From contig OZ035962.1 of assembly GCA_964034945.1 (NCBI GenBank), positions 34,747,943 through 34,811,942 on the forward strand: 64,000 nt of DNA, written 5' to 3'. The notes under the pieces are model-generated. The model was not told the DNA's origin and did no database searches. It saw nothing but the letters and a program-made list of their open reading frames with translations. The stretch's first letter is position 1; every line of letters starts with the position of its first letter. This document shows, in pieces, positions 1 to 56,140 of the stretch. A program made the translations under genes and the position numbers. Source of the DNA: Chrysopilus asiliformis (lineage: Eukaryota > Arthropoda > Insecta > Diptera > Rhagionidae).

Positions 1-91
1 GTCACTATTTCGGCGCGTTCTTTCGGTGTGAAGCGGTTCATGGCGAAGTTATTGAATGTTTACATACCGGAGGAATAGATGGCGCACCCTG
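1..91 (-). mobile_element. Tc1/mariner-type element, 5' end, cut by window edge
   Basis: Read on the minus strand, the element begins at 91 with CAGGGTGCGCCATC, directly beside a TA dinucleotide (92-93), the usual target of Tc1/mariner insertion. An ATG at 41-39 opens a reading frame whose first residues, MNRFTPKERAEIV, resemble the N-terminal helix-turn-helix start of mariner-like transposases. The frame runs off the window, so intactness and subfamily cannot be judged. Confidence 0.55.
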
Positions 92-93
92 TA

Positions 94-1560
94 TAAGTTT
101 GATCAAAGTCTATAACTTCAGGATCGCAGCGTTCCTTGGCGCTGGGAGGGTTTTCCCCTAGAATGGGAAGGAATTGGTAGGTTTGTTGTTTGGGGAACCC
201 CACTAAATTTTTATGAGGAATATTTTTCCCAAAGACACTATGATAATTTTCCTAACAGTTCAACAGATAGGGCGATTTTCTTTCAAAAAAATCCCTCTAA
301 AGAGTGGTAAAGAGATGTGGGGAACGATTACCATCCAAATAGAAAATATATATTTAGTAATGATGAATAACTTTTCCTTACACACAGAAGGTGTCAGGCT
401 ACAAATAAAAAACTTTTAGAATAGCCTTCGACAAGTCATATTTTCATACTTTATTTACCGTTACCTCAAAAACCTGATCTGATGGAGCAAAACCTGATGA
501 ACCAAATTAGCCTAGATCACCCATCAGTTGAAGCCACATACCTCCGTTATTTTTCCATTTTAGTACACATTAAAAGCTTGTTTAAAAAAATCGATGTATG
601 TTTCAATAGATGTTAAAATAGATAACATATACCGACGTCGTGGAACATTATCCAAGGAAAACATCCGGCAAAAATTGAAAGTGTAAAGGCAGCCTAAGCA
701 AAAGCTGCTGATAAAATAAAATCGAAAATATTTTATGCAAACTTTAAAAAAGTATATTTAAATAATATTACACTCCGGAATTGTCGTTACATGATGCTAT
801 ATTTGGAAGTAAAACATCATATATAAATATGCCGTAAAAATATAAAAGATGTGTGGAAAATTGGAAGTTATTTTTGTTCATTTCGCTGGTGGAGTCATGA
901 ATTCCCTTAAGTACAATTTCATTCGAATTTGTTTTTATATTTGCCTTGTCTGGATAATCTGCCAAGCAGATCTTCTCCTGCTGTTTTATGATAATGTCTG
1001 GTATTTACTGTAATTGGATTACATGACACATATATCTTCCTAGGACTATAAAATTGTGACTTGTTTTTGTCTCGATTTGCTATATTGCAACGTTTATTGT
1101 GGCAAATTACGTTTAGCTAGATTATCATTCAAGATTATTTTTCAAACCTTAAAAGAGTTTTTAATTGAATTATTTGTCATCGATTCGAATTATAAAAAAG
1201 ATACTTTTCACATATGTAATGCAAAAAAATATTTATTTTATTTCTTTTTGTTTTACAAATTTCGACAATTATTTTCTTACAGAATTTGTTCTCCTTAAGG
1301 ATATTCCTCAAAAATTTCAAGTTGAAATATGCAAAATTACTTAAGTTGCAGGGCTTGACATGCAGGTGCTCTATAAGTAATCCAAACTTTAAGCACATTT
1401 TCTTGAAACATTCATCTGGTTGGCATGATTCTCGAAAAGTTATTGGACCAATCGGTTTTTGCGGCAGACTATTAACACATTGAGTGTTACGTCATTCTTA
1501 TTTGTATGACAGTAAAGAGGCTAAATGATAACAAATAAAATTTATTTAAAAATTATTATA
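94..1560. other. AT-rich sequence without recognisable gene
   Basis: Short open frames on both strands here are low-complexity and show no family motif, plausible start context or splice structure. I see no gene in this stretch. Confidence 0.5.
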
Positions 1561-1562
1561 GT

Positions 1563-1602
1563 TAATATACCCTTGGTTTCACCATACGGGTATAAAAACC
1601 AC
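1563..1602 (-). repeat. R1 repeat, head fragment (inverted)
   Basis: This is the reverse complement of the first ~40 bp of the R1 repeat (compare 2951-2992). It contains the TATACCC...GGGTATA near-palindrome that starts every R1 copy in the window. Confidence 0.6.
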
Positions 1603-1656
1603 CAATACTTAATGTGGGAGCTCTAGACCAAATGATTTTTACTTACAGTTTTCGGC

Positions 1657-2671
1657 CATTTTTATGCCCTCGGTCTAGCTTTTGCACCAGTTGGGGTTTC
1701 ACATTCGTTACTTGCGATTCGAACGGTAATTTCCTCTAGTTTCATGGACACGAACTCTTTTTTGGCGGGAAAGTGCAAGGGGATGGTCAGGTCAGCTGCC
1801 ATCTTAGGCGCAATGATACAATTTTATGGAACGAGTCTAAGATGGCAGCTGACCATCCCCTTGCAGTCAGTGATGCGCATGATAAAAAAAATTTTGTATC
1901 AAATTTTTCAGAAAAAAGTATCAAAAAGTATAAACCTAAGGAAAAGACGTAAAAAGGTAAAAAAAGCAGCAACAATTTTATTTTCGGAAAAAAATCATAA
2001 TTTTCAGATTTGTTATAATTTCAAAACTAGCAGGTCGATTCTTCTATATAATCACATACAAAAAATCAAACGTATAACCAAAAAAAACATTTCATTGGTT
2101 TAAATAACACAGTTAATTACGTAAAGAAAAAATAAAACTACAGAATTACTGGAGTATAATATTTTCATATAATTCTTTTGAAAACATAATACATTCCACC
2201 GTGCTCAAGTCAAAGCGGTTGGACTTTTTTTGTTTTTATCACATTTAGTTCTGAAACTGTCCGTCTTATTCGTCTGCACATATTCAGGAAAATGAATTGT
2301 ATTTACATAGCAATACGGCTTATTTCTTGCTTAACATTACAGGCAGGCTGAGTTCAGGATAATGCGATAATTTGTGTAGTGTTTACCAACTTCCGCATAA
2401 TGTTGACTGATACAATTTTAATTTAAAAAAAACCTTTTACTGTCATTTTTTTAAAAAAGTATCAATTTCATGATATTTAGGGAAAAATGTATCTTTGTAT
2501 CAAAAGTGAAATTTATGAAAAATAAGTATCGAAATTGATACAAATGTATCAAATGCGCATCACTGCTTGCAGTTCCTTGTCAAAAAGAGCCCAACGCAAG
2601 AGTTCCAACGCAAGTACAACGAATGTGAAACCCCAACTGGTTCAAAAGTTAGCCCGGAGGCATAAAAAATG
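1657..2671. repeat. Foldback (long inverted repeat) element hosting a hAT
   Basis: The ends are imperfect inverted repeats: 1657 onward reads CATTTTTATGCC and shares an ACCAGTTGGGGTTTCACATT block (1691-1710) with the complement of 2671-2630. A second inner inverted pair (about 1770-1806 against 1838-1866) makes most of the element foldable. Without the inserted hAT (1868-2565 plus its duplication) it is about 309 bp. No coding capacity is seen. Confidence 0.7.
1868..2565. mobile_element. Non-autonomous hAT element, family H1 copy 1
   Basis: The element is flanked by a perfect 8-bp duplication CTTGCAGT (1860-1867 and 2566-2573), the hallmark length for hAT superfamily transposition. Its ends are CAGTGATGCGCAT and the complementary ATGCGCATCACTG. 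The 698-bp interior is AT-rich and codes for no transposase, so it depends on an enzyme from elsewhere. A longer relative lies at 55070-56132. Confidence 0.88.
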
Positions 2672-2950
2672 AATCCTGCATGGTTATTTCCTGTATAATT
2701 TTATTTTGCTCTGTAATATTTCCCAAAAAAAATCGTTTTTTTCGTATAAGAATGTCATGCGCGGTTCAATCAGACATTTTCTCACAGAACCTAAAGGCGA
2801 ATACACAAATGGTCCAATCCTAGCTCTATGAAAAGAAAACGGGAAAACACTCGGAAATACTTCCGCATAGGTATCTCTGCTTTTCGACCGAGACATGTAT
2901 ATAATGGTAACTTGAGTTATACCAAGAAATCTTGTGTGGATCGTGGGACC

Positions 2951-4625
2951 CGGTTTTTTATACCCGTATGGTGAAACCAAAGGGTATACTAACTTTGCCT
3001 TACCGTTTGTAACGCCAAGATCCCGTCATCACACACAAAAATGAATTACACCAGTGTGTTTAGAATGATAAAAAAAATTGAATTTTGCATGTCCGTCCGT
3101 CTGTCTGTCCGTCTGTCTGTCCGTCTGTGGCGCGGATTGCGGGCGCACGGATTGAGCTAGAGACTTGAAAGTTTGCACAGATCCGTTTTTCGTAAAATGC
3201 GAGGCTAAGTTCATTAATGGGCAAAAATGGACCATTAAGGGGGGTACCCCCCAAGTAACCTTATAGGTCGTAAAGACTTCGTCTTCAAAGGCGTCCCTAT
3301 TGGTCGTAATGTCCACGACTTTGTCGACACTAGGTCGAACTATCGTCGACCTATCGTCGACAGTGGGGAAGGTCCGCCGGACCACGAAGTGCCCTATTTC
3401 ACGCCCTATAAGGCATCACGACTTTCAAGGCCAAAATAGGGCCTTGTTTTACCATGACGAAATATTTTTTTGACATTTCATCTGGCGACATTATTTGTCT
3501 TTCTCTATTCTATAGGCCGCATGAGGAGAGAAAGATAAGACAAGAATCATAAAGTTTAATGGATATATTTTGTGGAAAAAAACGTTCAAAATAATTTCAT
3601 ACGGTGATGTTAAGGTTTTTTGTGGATTTTATTGTCACAATTCACATGCGATTTAAAGTTTACGTAGAAAGTGGTTTTGCCAGGAGCTCTATTTACGTGG
3701 GCCGTAGCAATTCTCGATTTTAGTGATATAATTTGAAAATTATTTATTCAAAGAATTTTCTTTTTTATTCCATTTTAATAAAATTCTTGTAAAAATAAAG
3801 TTATGCTGTGTACCCAAACACCTAAAATTACTTTTTATTCGATGTTTTTCCATATTGTGCTTTAAAAACAGATTTTAAATTTTCAGTAGGAATGTTTTTT
3901 TTTTCCATTTCGATGAACGTCATGGCGGCTCGCGCCGTGAATGCTAGAAGCATATTCGAAGTATGCTAGAAATAAACTCGAAGCAGATATTCATCTGCGC
4001 ATGCTCGAAGCATTCTCAAATAGGGCATTGGAGTGTTCTCAAAGGCATTATGCCCTATAAGACATTTCGTGGACGAAAGGTGGAAGGTTGGTCTTATAAG
4101 GCAGGACGACTATGAAGGCGTCTGGAGGACACTACGACCATGAAAGCCAAAACAAGGCATTCGAACATTAAGACTATCAGGGCATATATTTAGGTCACTC
4201 GGACCGCTTGACGACCACTGCAAAAGCCTTGAAAGGCATCACGCCTTATAAGGCGGATTCGCTGGTCTTGGTGTGGTCGTAACGACCAATTTTAAGACAC
4301 CACGCCCGAATCCAAGTCATTATGCCTTATCTGGTTGCTTGGGCCCCCATACGAACGAAATCGTTTTTTGTGAATATCTCAAAAACGGTGCATCTTATCA
4401 AAAAAGTCTAAGAACAAAAATTATTTAGGATATGATTCTACATAAAACTCCCATACATCAAAATCCGATTGGAATAAATTTTAAAAAATCTTATTGGAAA
4501 GTTTGACTTCAAAGAAGAATTTCGATACAACTGTTCGAATTTTGATACGAATATCACCATACGGGTCTCCAATGATTGCCAGATTGGCAATTATAGATTT
4601 TGTTATGTTTCCATATAAGGACGAA
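2951..4625 (+). repeat. R1 repeat copy a, split by a TIR element
   Basis: R1 is a ~500-bp interspersed family. It starts with TATACCCGTATGGTG, carries a CCGTCTGT-type microsatellite, then a conserved block starting GGCGCGGATTGCGGGC, a GGGGTACCCCCC palindrome and a 3' half ending near CACCATACGGGT. Here the 5' half is 2951-3251 and the 3' half 4342-4625, separated by another element. The layout (end hairpin, internal microsatellite, no coding) is like non-autonomous Helitron/Helentron (DINE-1-type) repeats. That class assignment is inference. Confidence 0.7.
3252..4341. mobile_element. 1.1-kb TIR element inside R1, possibly hAT
   Basis: It interrupts R1 inside the GGGGTACCCCCC palindrome. The ends are inverted repeats, CAAGTAACCTTATAGG and the complement of CCAGATAAGG-type sequence finishing GGTTGCTTG. 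The flanks look like a decayed 8-bp duplication (GTACCCCC against GGCCCCCA). The interior has scattered copies of a CTTATAAGG-type motif and no transposase. hAT is a guess from flank length and the CA...TG ends. Confidence 0.55.
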
Positions 4626-4933
4626 AAACACATTCAAAGTTGAAAAGTTCTTGTGACAAAACAGCAGATTTCTCAAAAATTACTTAACGTATCTGGCTGA
4701 TGTTAATCTTAAATTGGAGCTAATAATAGTAGTTTTAAAATGAGATACTATTCATTTTAATACGTTTACCATTTTCGGTGATAAAACTGGTGCGGGTGTT
4801 CCAAAAACGATTTTTTGAAACGGTAAAAATGTCAATTCATAAAAAGACCTCATTTTTTAAAAGGGAAACTGTTGAAAAATTGGTTGAATAATGTATTTCG
4901 TCAGGCAAAAGACCACTTTCGGATGTGTTTTTT
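4626..4933. other. AT-rich spacer
   Basis: No gene, no clear repeat boundary and no RNA structure recognised here. Confidence 0.4.
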
Positions 4934-5425
4934 AAAAGCTTTTATTTAGCTTGCCTTTGTGTCTGTCCGTCTGTCAGGGTTTTCAATTCAATTTCGACCC
5001 AATTTTGACTCAATTTTGAACCACTTTAACTCATCCGATTGACACATACGTAAGTCCGATGACAATATAATATTTTTACTACTTCGTCCTTGTAAGGACC
5101 AGGGAAAATCTGGTAAGGACAACTTTTCCTCAAAATTTCCAGAAAAAAATCTCATTCTGGCATTAAGAAATATGTAAGGATAATGGAAAGTCCTGTAAGA
5201 ATAACATGATTATCCTTTTCCTCAAATTTTCCGGAAATTTTCCGGAATATCTCATCTGGAGGTTTTTGGGGTCGCTGAGTCCGATTTTGATGTTAAGAAG
5301 CCTGTAAGGATAACGGAACGTCTTGTAAGAATAACATGATTATCCTTTTCCTCAAATTCTCCGGAAAAAGTCTCATCTGTGGTTTTTGGGATTACCGAAT
5401 CCGATTTTGGAGTTTCCTCCCTCTC
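4934..5425 (-). repeat. Helentron-like composite with decayed ~120-bp tandem units (minus)
   Basis: In reverse complement this has the same order as 11.8-13.2 kb: tandem units containing CTTACAGG-type and GGATAA/TTATCC motifs, a CGAAGTAGT junction, a block with GTCAAAATTGGG, a CAGA-type microsatellite and the end AAGGCAAGCTAAATAAAAGC. About three degenerate units are visible at 5090-5420. Confidence 0.6.
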
Positions 5426-7438
5426 CCCCTGGATCGAATTATATAAAAAAATCAGTTTTTCCCTCATCTGCCCAAACAGAATGTCCGATTTACTTCTGTT
5501 TTTTTTTTCAAATTAAGGAGGTTTCTATTACTTTTGATTTGATACCATAAAATCTTTCGTCGACCCTCCATATACGTTTCTTATGTCTGGGGACCCCTTT
5601 TGAAGAGAGACGTATGAGGAAATCTTGCGGTCTTGTTCACTATAATAAAGATTCTCCCAATTTAAGTAAACTGCAAAATTCAAAATATGCATGAATATGA
5701 CATCATCATCCTCGGCGCTACAGCTCTCGAAAAGCCTAGGCATCTCAATTGAGGTTTCATAACAATTTCTTTCATGCTTAGCACCTACAGTTATACATGG
5801 ATTGCGAACCATGGATGAATTACAACATTTGTAAGGTTTTTACTTTGCAACTCGTCAACAGCAGAGGCCGTGATATCAATCTAGACCGATGATGTATTTA
5901 ACGCTTCATGCATAAAAGAAAGGTAGGAATTATGTACATCGAATTAAAGTCCCGACCTTATCTATCCGAAAGAAAGCCTCCTCAATTGATTTTTCGTAAC
6001 AATTTTCTTCCCTGCTCCAAACTTATAGATTTACGAGGATTGCGAACCATGGGTTAATTACAACATTTATAAGGTTTTTACGTTACAACAGTTAAATGTC
6101 GGTTTTAATTCATTTACTCATAAAATTATTCATAACATTTTATTCATAAAATTCTTTGTAAAAAGAATCATTCGGGAATTTTTTTTTATAAAATTCGATT
6201 CGCGAATGATTCAAAAGCAAAAGAATTTCATTTTCGATTCGCGAATCAAATTGTGCTAAAGAACAACCGACCAAAAAAAATTCTCACTGCAGGGAAAAAG
6301 TTGGGCATGAAAAGGTTAAATATACAGAGAAAAAACTTATATTAAAAGATTAATCAAAAAAAGTTCCAACAAAAATCAATAGGATTTTATTATCTGCTCG
6401 CAACAGTTAACAAGTCTTTGCTTTGCCCCATGTTCAATGACCTTAATAACGAATAATTTAAAAGAATTATAAGTGAGAATAAAAAAAAAATCGTTCAGAA
6501 AACATGAAACGGTTTTTAATATTATAAATTGAGTAGGTAAGTCTACTACTACTCCCACGATAAGCTAGAACGACAAAGCTGACTTGGATATAGGGTCGCA
6601 TATAACCCTTGGTTTCCTGTTACAAAAAAACCGACCAACCCTTGATATTCCTCTGTATACACATAATTACATTGAAAAACTGCTTTCCAGTTTTTAGTGG
6701 CACCACCTACAATCCACTATTACTTCATTTATTGTGTTGTATATATTGTAATATCTTGTGTTAAGCAACACAAAACTCTACTTGGCTTCGCTGGAAAATG
6801 CTGTCAACATTCGCTAATAGGAATTTTCTGAATAAAAATTAGAGACACACAATTGCAAATAAGCGTTCATACACGCAAAATAATTTTTTTTTCTATCTCG
6901 TTGTTGGAATCCTTGTACACACCTGTGGGAGCAGTTAAACGTCGAAAAGGACAGGAACGCCGACGACACTAGCAACTTGCGCCCATTTTTTCAGCGACAT
7001 ATCGTCACCATTGTCTGCCTGTTGTGTCAGTTACAAAAAAAATATCATGTTATGTTTTATTAGCGTACGAGACTAATGTAAGGATCTTTCGAGGAATTAT
7101 AAAAAACAGAAAGCTTATATTATAGTCAAGTTACCCAAAAAAAAATCTCATACCATACAATTCCTTGCCGTACGTGGGCTCATGTGCCGTTAAAAAGATT
7201 ACTTGTTAGTTGACCAGGACGACACTTACTGCTAAAGGCTCAGACTGGTTACAATCTGTATTCCTAATACACATACCTGTTGACGCGTTCTCGAAAAGCT
7301 TGTGTTACTAACAAATAAATTTCATTCAATTTAGTCCTCCCTTGTGAATTGCATCAAGTTCGGGCGCGTGGATTATATCTGCCTTTGATTGGCAAGTGTG
7401 GTTAATTAAAGAGAAATAAATATTACTATTTGATTTCC
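5426..7438. other. Upstream region of Tmc; no gene recognised
   Basis: An open frame on the minus strand (5812-5528) has no recognisable domain and overlaps a duplicated stretch, so I do not call it a gene. This region should hold the Tmc promoter and 5' UTR, but I see no convincing TATA box or initiator, and upstream non-coding exons cannot be excluded. Confidence 0.4.
5735..6090. repeat. Diverged tandem duplication (~240 bp period)
   Basis: Sequence around 5745-5850 recurs at about 5980-6090. Both copies carry a GCGAACCATGG core followed by AATTACAACATTT and an AAGGTTTTTAC block. The copies differ by many substitutions, so the duplication is old. Confidence 0.5.
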
Positions 7439-52333
<44,895 letters not shown>

Positions 52334-52366
52334 TAGAATGTGCTTAAAGTTCTTTTAAGGGGAAAA

Positions 52367-52372
52367 AATAAA
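52367..52372 (+). terminator. Tmc: Tmc polyadenylation signal
   Basis: AATAAA lies 34 bases after the stop codon. A second AATAAA lies near 52490. Real cleavage position is unknown. Confidence 0.6.
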
Positions 52373-52971
52373 CAATTCAATCGATTTATTTTAGGATGTT
52401 TGTTATATGTTTATTTGCTTGAATTTAGTGTGAACCAGTTTTACTCGATGTAATAATTTTTCAAGTGTTAAAATAGTAAAATGAGTTTCAATAAATTAAG
52501 AAAACGAATCTCTAATAAAATTATAGGTATATTTACGCAATGTATATTACAATAATTTAATTGATAAACATTTAAAAAAACGTCAATAATTGAGGATGTG
52601 TTGGTTGGTATTGGAAAAGGACTTAACGAGACGTGTATACAACCACCCTGTCAACGCTATTATAGCCTGGAGTTCCTCTAGGAAGGAATAGCTGAAACAT
52701 TTGACACATGTGCGGAATCAAGTTGAACAGGATAAACATTTTTTGAATGCTCTCCGGTATATACCGTAACCTATTTGGACGAAATTGGAATGGGCATGCG
52801 AGATATATGTTACTCGATCATACACTCCTCCGAAAATTAGGTTAAAAAAAGCGCTAATTTATCGAGCAGGAGTAAGAATACTGAAGAATGTAGTGATTTT
52901 GCTTGTCGCCCATTAACATTTTTAGATGTGAAAGTACCCTCTCTGAATAAAAAAAGACTCTCCCTGAGTAT
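52373..52971. other. Tmc 3' flank
   Basis: Probable 3' UTR followed by sequence without recognised gene, up to the R1 repeat. Confidence 0.4.
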
Positions 52972-53545
52972 TTATACCCGTATGGTGAAACCAAAGGGTA
53001 TATTAACTTTGCCTTACCGTTTGTAACGCCAAGATCCCGTCATCGCACAAAAAAATGAATTACACCAGTGTGTTTAGAATGATGAAAAAAGTTGAATTTA
53101 GCATGTCCGTCCGTCTGTCCGTCTGTCCGTCTGTCTGTCTGTCTGTCCGTCCGTCTGTGGCGCGGATTGCAGGCGCACGGATTGAGCTAGAGACTTGAAA
53201 GTTTGCACAGATCCGTTTTTCGTAAAATGCGAGGCTAAGTTCGTTAATGGCCAAAAATGGACCATTAGGGGGGGTACCCCCCATACGAACGAAAATGTTT
53301 TTTGCGAATATCTCAAAAACGGTGCATCTTTTCAAAAAAGTGTAAGAACAAAAGTTGTTTAGGACATGATTCTACATTAAAGTTCCATACATCAAAATCC
53401 AATTGAAACAAGTTTTAAAAAAATCTTATTGGAAAGTTTGACTTCAAAGTGGAATTTTGATAGAACTGTTCGCCGTTCACTTAAATCACCATACGGGTTT
53501 TCAATAATTGACAGATTGGCAATTATAGCTTTTGTTTACTTGGAA
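52972..53545 (+). repeat. R1 repeat copy d
   Basis: A nearly complete copy: head TATACCCGTATGGTG, CCGTCTGTC microsatellite at 53105-53155, GGCGCGGATTGCAGGC, GGGGTACCCCCC and CACCATACGGGTTTTCAATA. Confidence 0.8.
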
Positions 53546-53624
53546 TTACTTGGCAGTTTGGGCTGCCAGGTTCCCAGAAAGTTAAGTTATCCAAATTTTA
53601 AAAAATTGGCGCCCAAAATCGCAC

Positions 53625-53695
53625 TCGTGCTGAGTGGAATAACAAGTTTTGTACTTCTATGTATTGTACAAAACTTGTTATTCCACTCAGCACGA
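53625..53695. repeat. Perfect 30-bp-stem hairpin
   Basis: 53625-53654 (TCGTGCTGAGTGGAATAACA onward) is an exact complement of 53666-53695 with an 11-nt loop. It lies just after an R1 copy; no target duplication was found. Confidence 0.9.
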
Positions 53696-53908
53696 TTTCA
53701 ATTTTAGGTAACCTTCCAGACAAATGGCAAAGATTCTAGATCAAATACAAAAGCCGTTAGCGTAAAAGCGAATTTTTTTTATTTGATTAAACTACTTTTT
53801 CGTTGAATCTAATAACAATTTTCTCTCAGTGTAACAAGTAGAATGTGCGCCCGTGAAATGCTGAATAGAGTACGCTTTCAGCAATCAAAACAAAACTATA
53901 TCACGTTT

Positions 53909-54418
53909 TTATACCCGTATGATGAAACCAAAGGGTATATTAAATTTGCCTTACCGTTTGTAACGACAAGATCCCATCATCACACACAACAATTAATGAC
54001 ACCAGTGTGTTTAGAATGATAAAAATAATTAATTTTTGCATGCCCGGCCGCCCGTCCGTCTGTGGCGCGGATTGCGGGCGCACGGATTGAGCTAGAGACT
54101 TCAAATTTTGCGCAGATTGGTTTTTCGTAAAATGCAAGGCTAAGTTCGTTAATAGGCAAAAATGAGCAATTAGAGGGGGTGCCCCCCTACGAACGAAAAA
54201 ATATTTGAGCAAATATCTCAAAAACGGTACATCTTATCAAAAAAGTGCAAGAACAAAAGTTATTTAGGATAACTACATAAAACTCCCATACATCAAAATC
54301 CGATTGGAATAAATTTTAAAAAATCTTATTGATAAGTTTGACTTCGAAGTGGAATTTTGATACAACTGTTCGCCGTTCACTTAAATCACCATACGGGTTT
54401 TCAATAATTGCCAAATTA
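53909..54418 (+). repeat. R1 repeat copy e
   Basis: Same order as copy d, but the microsatellite is reduced to a CCGTCCGTCTGT remnant. Confidence 0.8.
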
Positions 54419-55302
54419 GCTATGTTTCAGTTTAAAATTAAATCTTTCTTCAGACAAGAAGAGGTTATAAAAGCAATGAATTCAAATATCTTCAGAAGAC
54501 ATTACAGAACAAGAAGCTATACGATTTATTCTATAAGGCGAAGTAATACAATTTTTCAAAGATAGTCCAATATCGCCCAATCGATTTTTTCAGATTGCCC
54601 AATTGCGATTTTTCCGAAAAAATTGTCGCAAAATCCAATTTGCGATAAATTGCCGAAACTGGCCAACCCTGTTCAGAGTGTACAGTTAAGAATTCCAAAT
54701 ACCTGCCAAAAGGTTCATATCAAATATCACAAAGTGCGAACGTACACGCTTCTTCTCGTCGCGGCGACTTTTAGTCCTCAAAATGCCTTTCCGAAGTACA
54801 CGCTTCTTCACTTTTTGAGCCTGTTCACATTGGTTGAAATAGAGTCCGCCTAAATAGGACAGAAACTGGCAACATTAAGGCAAGGTAAGGAAGTGAGACT
54901 GCTGATAGGAAAATCATCCTCAAAACTAAAATCTCCGTTCTCAGAGTTCCGCCTGTCGTGCTTTGATTGGTTGGCCGCCACACTGAATGTGTTCCATTGT
55001 CATTATTGTTTCAGTCATCTTCGATGCAACACATCGCAGAGCAAAAGGCAGCCACGTATGACTTGCAATCAGTGATGCGCATGATAAAAAAATTTTGTAT
55101 CAAATTTTTCAGAAAAAAGTATCAAAAAGTATCAACCTAAGGAAAAGACGTAAAAACGTAAAAAAAGCAGTAACGATTTTATTTTCGGAAAAAAATCATA
55201 ATTTTCAGATTATTTGTTATAATTTCAAAACTAGCAGGTCGATTCTTCTATATAATCACATACAAAAAATCAAACGTATAACAAAAAAAAACATTTCATT
55301 GG

Positions 55303-55414
55303 CCCTATTCTGCCGTTGTGACCCTTAAGTCACAGATCATAAGTCCATAGAATTTGAAGCTTTTGTGACCGAGCTGTGACTAGTCATCGGTCACTGCTAG
55401 TCACCAGAATAGGG
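55303..55414. mobile_element. 112-bp MITE nested in hAT H1 copy 2
   Basis: The ends CCCTATTCTG and CAGAATAGGG are inverted, and TGTGAC/GTCAC motifs recur inside. It is absent from the equivalent place in copy 1. Confidence 0.65.
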
Positions 55415-55452
55415 TTGTTAGTTCTGAAATTGTCCGTGTTATTCGTCTGCAC

Positions 55453-55839
55453 CACAGATATCGTACTACTAGATCGCGGCACTCGAACAATTCCATAGCA
55501 AAAATATGGGACAGCGTGACTATGGTTGTCTCATTTTATCTTCGAATTTTAGTGATGCTAGACGTTCAAATCAACCAACTCAATAACACTTGAATTATAT
55601 GTTTTACGTCGAACTCATAAGACTTATACACAGGTTTAGGCAATTGCATATTAATGTATGTGGCAGCTCTGAATATTAATATGAATAATCGGTATAGGGA
55701 TTGAATAATATTCCATCGAGGACCTGCATAAGCATTTTTTTCCAGAATTTTAATTTCCCTTTTTTCGTTATAGCTTTTTGACGTTTCAGTGGCCCATTTG
55801 AGATAGCAAATGGCTTGATCTAGTAGTAGGATATCTGTG
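55453..55839. mobile_element. 387-bp TIR element with 8-bp duplication, nested in hAT H1 copy 2
   Basis: The 8-bp duplication GTCTGCAC flanks it (55445-55452, 55840-55847). The ends CACAGATATCGTACTACTAG and (complement) CACAGATATCCTACTACTAG are inverted. The empty site GTCTGCACATATTCAGG is preserved in copy 1 at about 2272. hAT or P-type by duplication length. Confidence 0.88.
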
Positions 55840-56140
55840 GTCTGCACATATTCAGGAAAATTAATTGTATTTACATAGCAATACGGCTTATTTCTTGCTT
55901 AAGATTACAGGCAAGCTGAGTTCAGGATAATGCGATAATTTGTGTAGTGTTTACCAACTTCCGCATAATGTCGACTGATACAATTTTAATTTTAAAAAAA
56001 CCTTTTACTGTCATTTTTTAAAAAAGTATCAATTTCATGATATTTAGGGAAAAATGTACCTTTGTATCAAAAGTGAAATTTATGAAAAAGAAGTATCGAA
56101 ATTGATACAAATGTATCAAATGCGCATCACTGCTTGCAAT

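Larger units (their letters stand above)
55070..56132. mobile_element. Non-autonomous hAT, family H1 copy 2
   Basis: A perfect 8-bp duplication CTTGCAAT flanks it (55062-55069, 56133-56140). Its ends and most of its body match 1868-2565; the extra length is two nested elements (55303-55414 and 55453-55839). Confidence 0.9.

Noticed and set aside
3029..3385. 118-codon minus-strand frame with TDRQTDRQTDG repeats
   Set aside because: The repeats are a translation of the R1 microsatellite and the frame crosses an element boundary; the same artefact occurs at 53060-53335.
5528..5812. 94-codon minus-strand frame
   Set aside because: Part of it lies in a diverged duplication whose second copy has no matching open frame, so conservation as protein is unlikely.
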